64,000 nucleotides of DNA from NCBI GenBank assembly GCA_013399695.1, contig VXAU01000197.1, positions 2,334,612 through 2,398,611 on the forward strand. The letters run 5' to 3'. The stretch comes from Formicarius rufipectus. Taxonomy: Eukaryota > Chordata > Aves > Passeriformes > Formicariidae. The first letter of the stretch is position 1. Each line of letters begins with the position of its first letter. Positions 61,636 to 64,000 of this stretch are shown here, piece by piece. The notes beneath the pieces are model-generated. The model was not told where the DNA came from and ran no database searches. It was given only the letters and a program-made list of their open reading frames with translations. The translations under genes and the position numbers were made by a program.

Positions 61636-64000
61636 GCACCATTCTCAATAAGTCTAAAAAACCATGCTAAAATTCTGAAACCCCCATTTTGCCCACTCTG
61701 AACATATGATGTAAATTGAAGCAGAAAGAAGAAAAAAACCCACAGAGGCAGAAAGTGGAGCAGACAGAATTACCTCTGGGCAACAGATTAGGATTGTTTA
61801 TGGGAAGGAAATTCAGTAAGACATGAAACTAACTGAAGTGTTTTAATTAGATTCCAAATCAATGTCCAGATGTGGCTCATGAAGAGCGCGAAGGGGGCGT
61901 GTGTGTACACGTGCTCTGGGGCTTCATGTAGATCTCAACCAGCCGTGCCAAGTTACAGGCTGGACATTCTCCCCGGGCTGTGAATCCCCCTACAAATAGC
62001 ACAGACACCTTTGCACACACAATGTTTGTGTGCACAACTAGTGATACAGCTCCAGAGAGTTGCACCCAAGTCTGAGCTGACTTTTGTCTTGCCTGAGAGC
62101 AGAAGGAACTGGTGTTGACTGTGTAAATCCCTGTGCTGCTTCCTGTATGGTGAGCTGGGCTCTGACCAGCTACTCCTCTGTGTTCAGTGCTGTAGTTCTG
62201 ACTCAGTTCATTTGGGATATCAGCTGACAACCTAAATTCACTCATACTGCTGCCTCAGGGCAAGTTGTGCTTATTTGTGTATCCCTGTGTATGCCAAAGG
62301 ATTATTCAGTGCATTTTGGGAAATGTTTCTTATTTGGTTGTGAAGGGCTCAGACTGGAACTTTGTAAAGCCCCCAAAGGAGGTGGAAAAATCACCTGTTT
62401 CTTTGGCTGGGAAAGAAAACTTTGTGAGTCATAGGTACTGTCAGCACCTACACCCCAGTGCTCTGTATTTGCAGAGTCCCTCTGTAGTTGTCACTGTGAC
62501 CTGACCCTGTTTATGAAGGTAGTGTAGGTCTTGTCCCAACCTCTGCTGAAGCTCTGCTTGCTTTGCATAAATAGTGATATAATAATTGTAATGTGGGATC
62601 AAACCCTTGTCTCCAGAGTCCCAGGTCGCCATTAGCGCTTTGTATATTTACTTAGTTGTACAATGTTAAATTGCCCCAGTGAAAAGACTGACCAATGAAC
62701 AGGTTAACACAATGACCATCCTTCCCAGTAATAATAAAAAAAAAATATTGGGAAACCTTCCAGCCCCTTTTTGAGGCCATTACCAGGAAGGTTCTCAGAC
62801 TGATTTGGTTTGACAAGCAGTAGGGCATGGCTGTGAGGCAGGACCACAGGGCTGCCCAAATTATACTACACTAATCCTCTGCCTCCTTCTTTGTTGGGCT
62901 GAGGGGCTGGTGATCCCCAAGGCTTTGGGTAGACAGCACTCAGGTTTCATGCAGTACAGAACTTGGAAGCAGAGCCTCCCCAGCAGCCAGACTCCATGCT
63001 GGCTCTGTAGTAGCAGTGCTGGACATGTGGCAATATCTGGTACCTGATAGAAGTTTTCTCTGGCTTTTCCCATCAGATTCATTATTGATTCCCTTTTGTT
63101 TAGTGCTAGGCTTTCCAATTAAGTAGTGACTTTAATTATACCGCAAAGTGTATAACATTGGTTCTGATTATTAGCACTGACCTGTGGGGTAATGAAAAGA
63201 GCACCAGAAAGGCTAAATTAAAAAGAATCATAAAAATGAACAATCTTCTTCCAAAAAACCACCTTATGTTCAAATGCAGTAATTTCCCTCTTTTACATTT
63301 TTGCAGTGCCTTTGTGTATATTAATTGTTGAAGACAAGTTCTGCATGACTGTCAGCACTAATAAATGTAGATTCAGTGAAGGCTGAATTTGATTAACTGG
63401 GGAGCATGAAAAATAACTGATTGCAATGTTGTGTTTAAATGCAGTGAGACTGGAAGCCATTCCCTGCAATTTGTCTGCACCAGAACGTATTCTTGAATAC
63501 ATGAATAGTTTATCTATGGTGGATTGCATAACATTGACTAAAAATTAAACATCTAATTTAAGGCAATCGACTTGGCTGCCTTTACAGTCAGTGGAGAAGA
63601 AGACATGGCAGCATTGCTTATCATGTCGAGTGTGTAAAGTACTCTGGAGGTCTCTCCCTCAGGAACCTAGGACAGCCAGTTTACATAGGATCTCAGGTGA
63701 AAACAAAATGTTGGCATACAGAAATGAAAGGGAATTTCTATATTAGAAACACACACTGAAGAATGACCTACCACCATGGACAGCCTGGATAAGGTCCCCA
63801 CCCAGCAGCTGTGGAGGCAAAACTGTGGATACAACCCAGTTTTCATCTGGGAGGAAAAGAAAATCAAAAAGCTGTTCTGCATCCCTGTTTTTCTTACCTC
63901 TCACAAATGTGTCTTGTGTGACCTGCACATTCACTTGCTACCTTAAGCACAACTGCTTGGGGTAATTTTTTGACCTTGAAAACAGAAACCACAGTATTTC

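Larger units (their letters stand above)
55718..64000 (+). other. GALNT9: GALNT9 intron 2 (5' part, runs off the window)
   Basis: Starts with a consensus GTAAGT donor. The next exon should open by completing a Lys codon, then Cys, and lead into a strand with the family's VxxIFVNEALS-type sequence. I could not find that anywhere to the right edge, so exon 3 is taken to lie outside. The segment contains a CR1 internal fragment (57551-57754), a possible MIR relic (about 61040-61125), poly-A at 61311-61326 and poly-T at 61621-61635. The short reading frames at 60816-61157 and 61877-62245 show no recognisable protein. Confidence 0.8.

Noticed and set aside
1..64000. CRISPR arrays, bacterial operons, phage or viral genes
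   Set aside because: No regularly spaced repeats and no prokaryotic or viral coding regions. CR1 elements, a CpG island and large introns all indicate vertebrate nuclear DNA.

Overview
The window looks like bird nuclear DNA, or at least sauropsid. It is mostly AT-rich, non-coding sequence with one sharp CpG island. It carries CR1 LINE 3' ends, one of them finishing in the diagnostic repeated TTCTATGA motif. The only protein-coding gene recognised is a vertebrate one whose exons lie 25 kb apart. Nothing points to prokaryotic, viral or plasmid content. The species cannot be named from the sequence.

The gene is GALNT9, a Golgi polypeptide N-acetylgalactosaminyltransferase of the GALNT8/9/17/18 (Y) subfamily. 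It is on the plus strand and is 5'-partial and 3'-partial here. Exon 1 lies in a CpG island at about 29.8-30.6 kb and encodes the signal anchor and the start of the stem. Exon 2 is at 55537-55717 and encodes the rest of the stem up to the edge of the catalytic domain. The splice phases of the two exons fit exactly. The initiator ATG is not visible: an N falls at 30268, immediately before the first recognisable codons. Exon 3 and all catalytic exons lie beyond the right edge.

Layout: 1-29.4 kb is upstream intergenic sequence with no convincing gene. It holds a CR1 3' end, homopolymer tracts and an 82-bp sequence present twice about 1.1 kb apart. A second CR1 tail ends at about 29.63 kb, just before the CpG island. 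The CpG island at about 29.79-30.64 kb contains the inferred promoter, a G-quadruplex motif and a C-rich stretch framed by two assembly Ns. The 25,038-bp intron 1 (30499-55536) holds a 60-bp tandem duplication, ancient SINE-like relics and simple repeats. The start of intron 2 (55718-64000) holds a CR1 internal fragment and further simple repeats.

I found no undescribed system, CRISPR array, RNA gene, intact mobile element or second coding gene. The listed short reading frames read as chance frames, CR1 remnants or shadows of the GC-rich exon 1. The main practical points are the missing start codon, the correct exon 1 to exon 2 join, and two local sequence duplications of unknown role.
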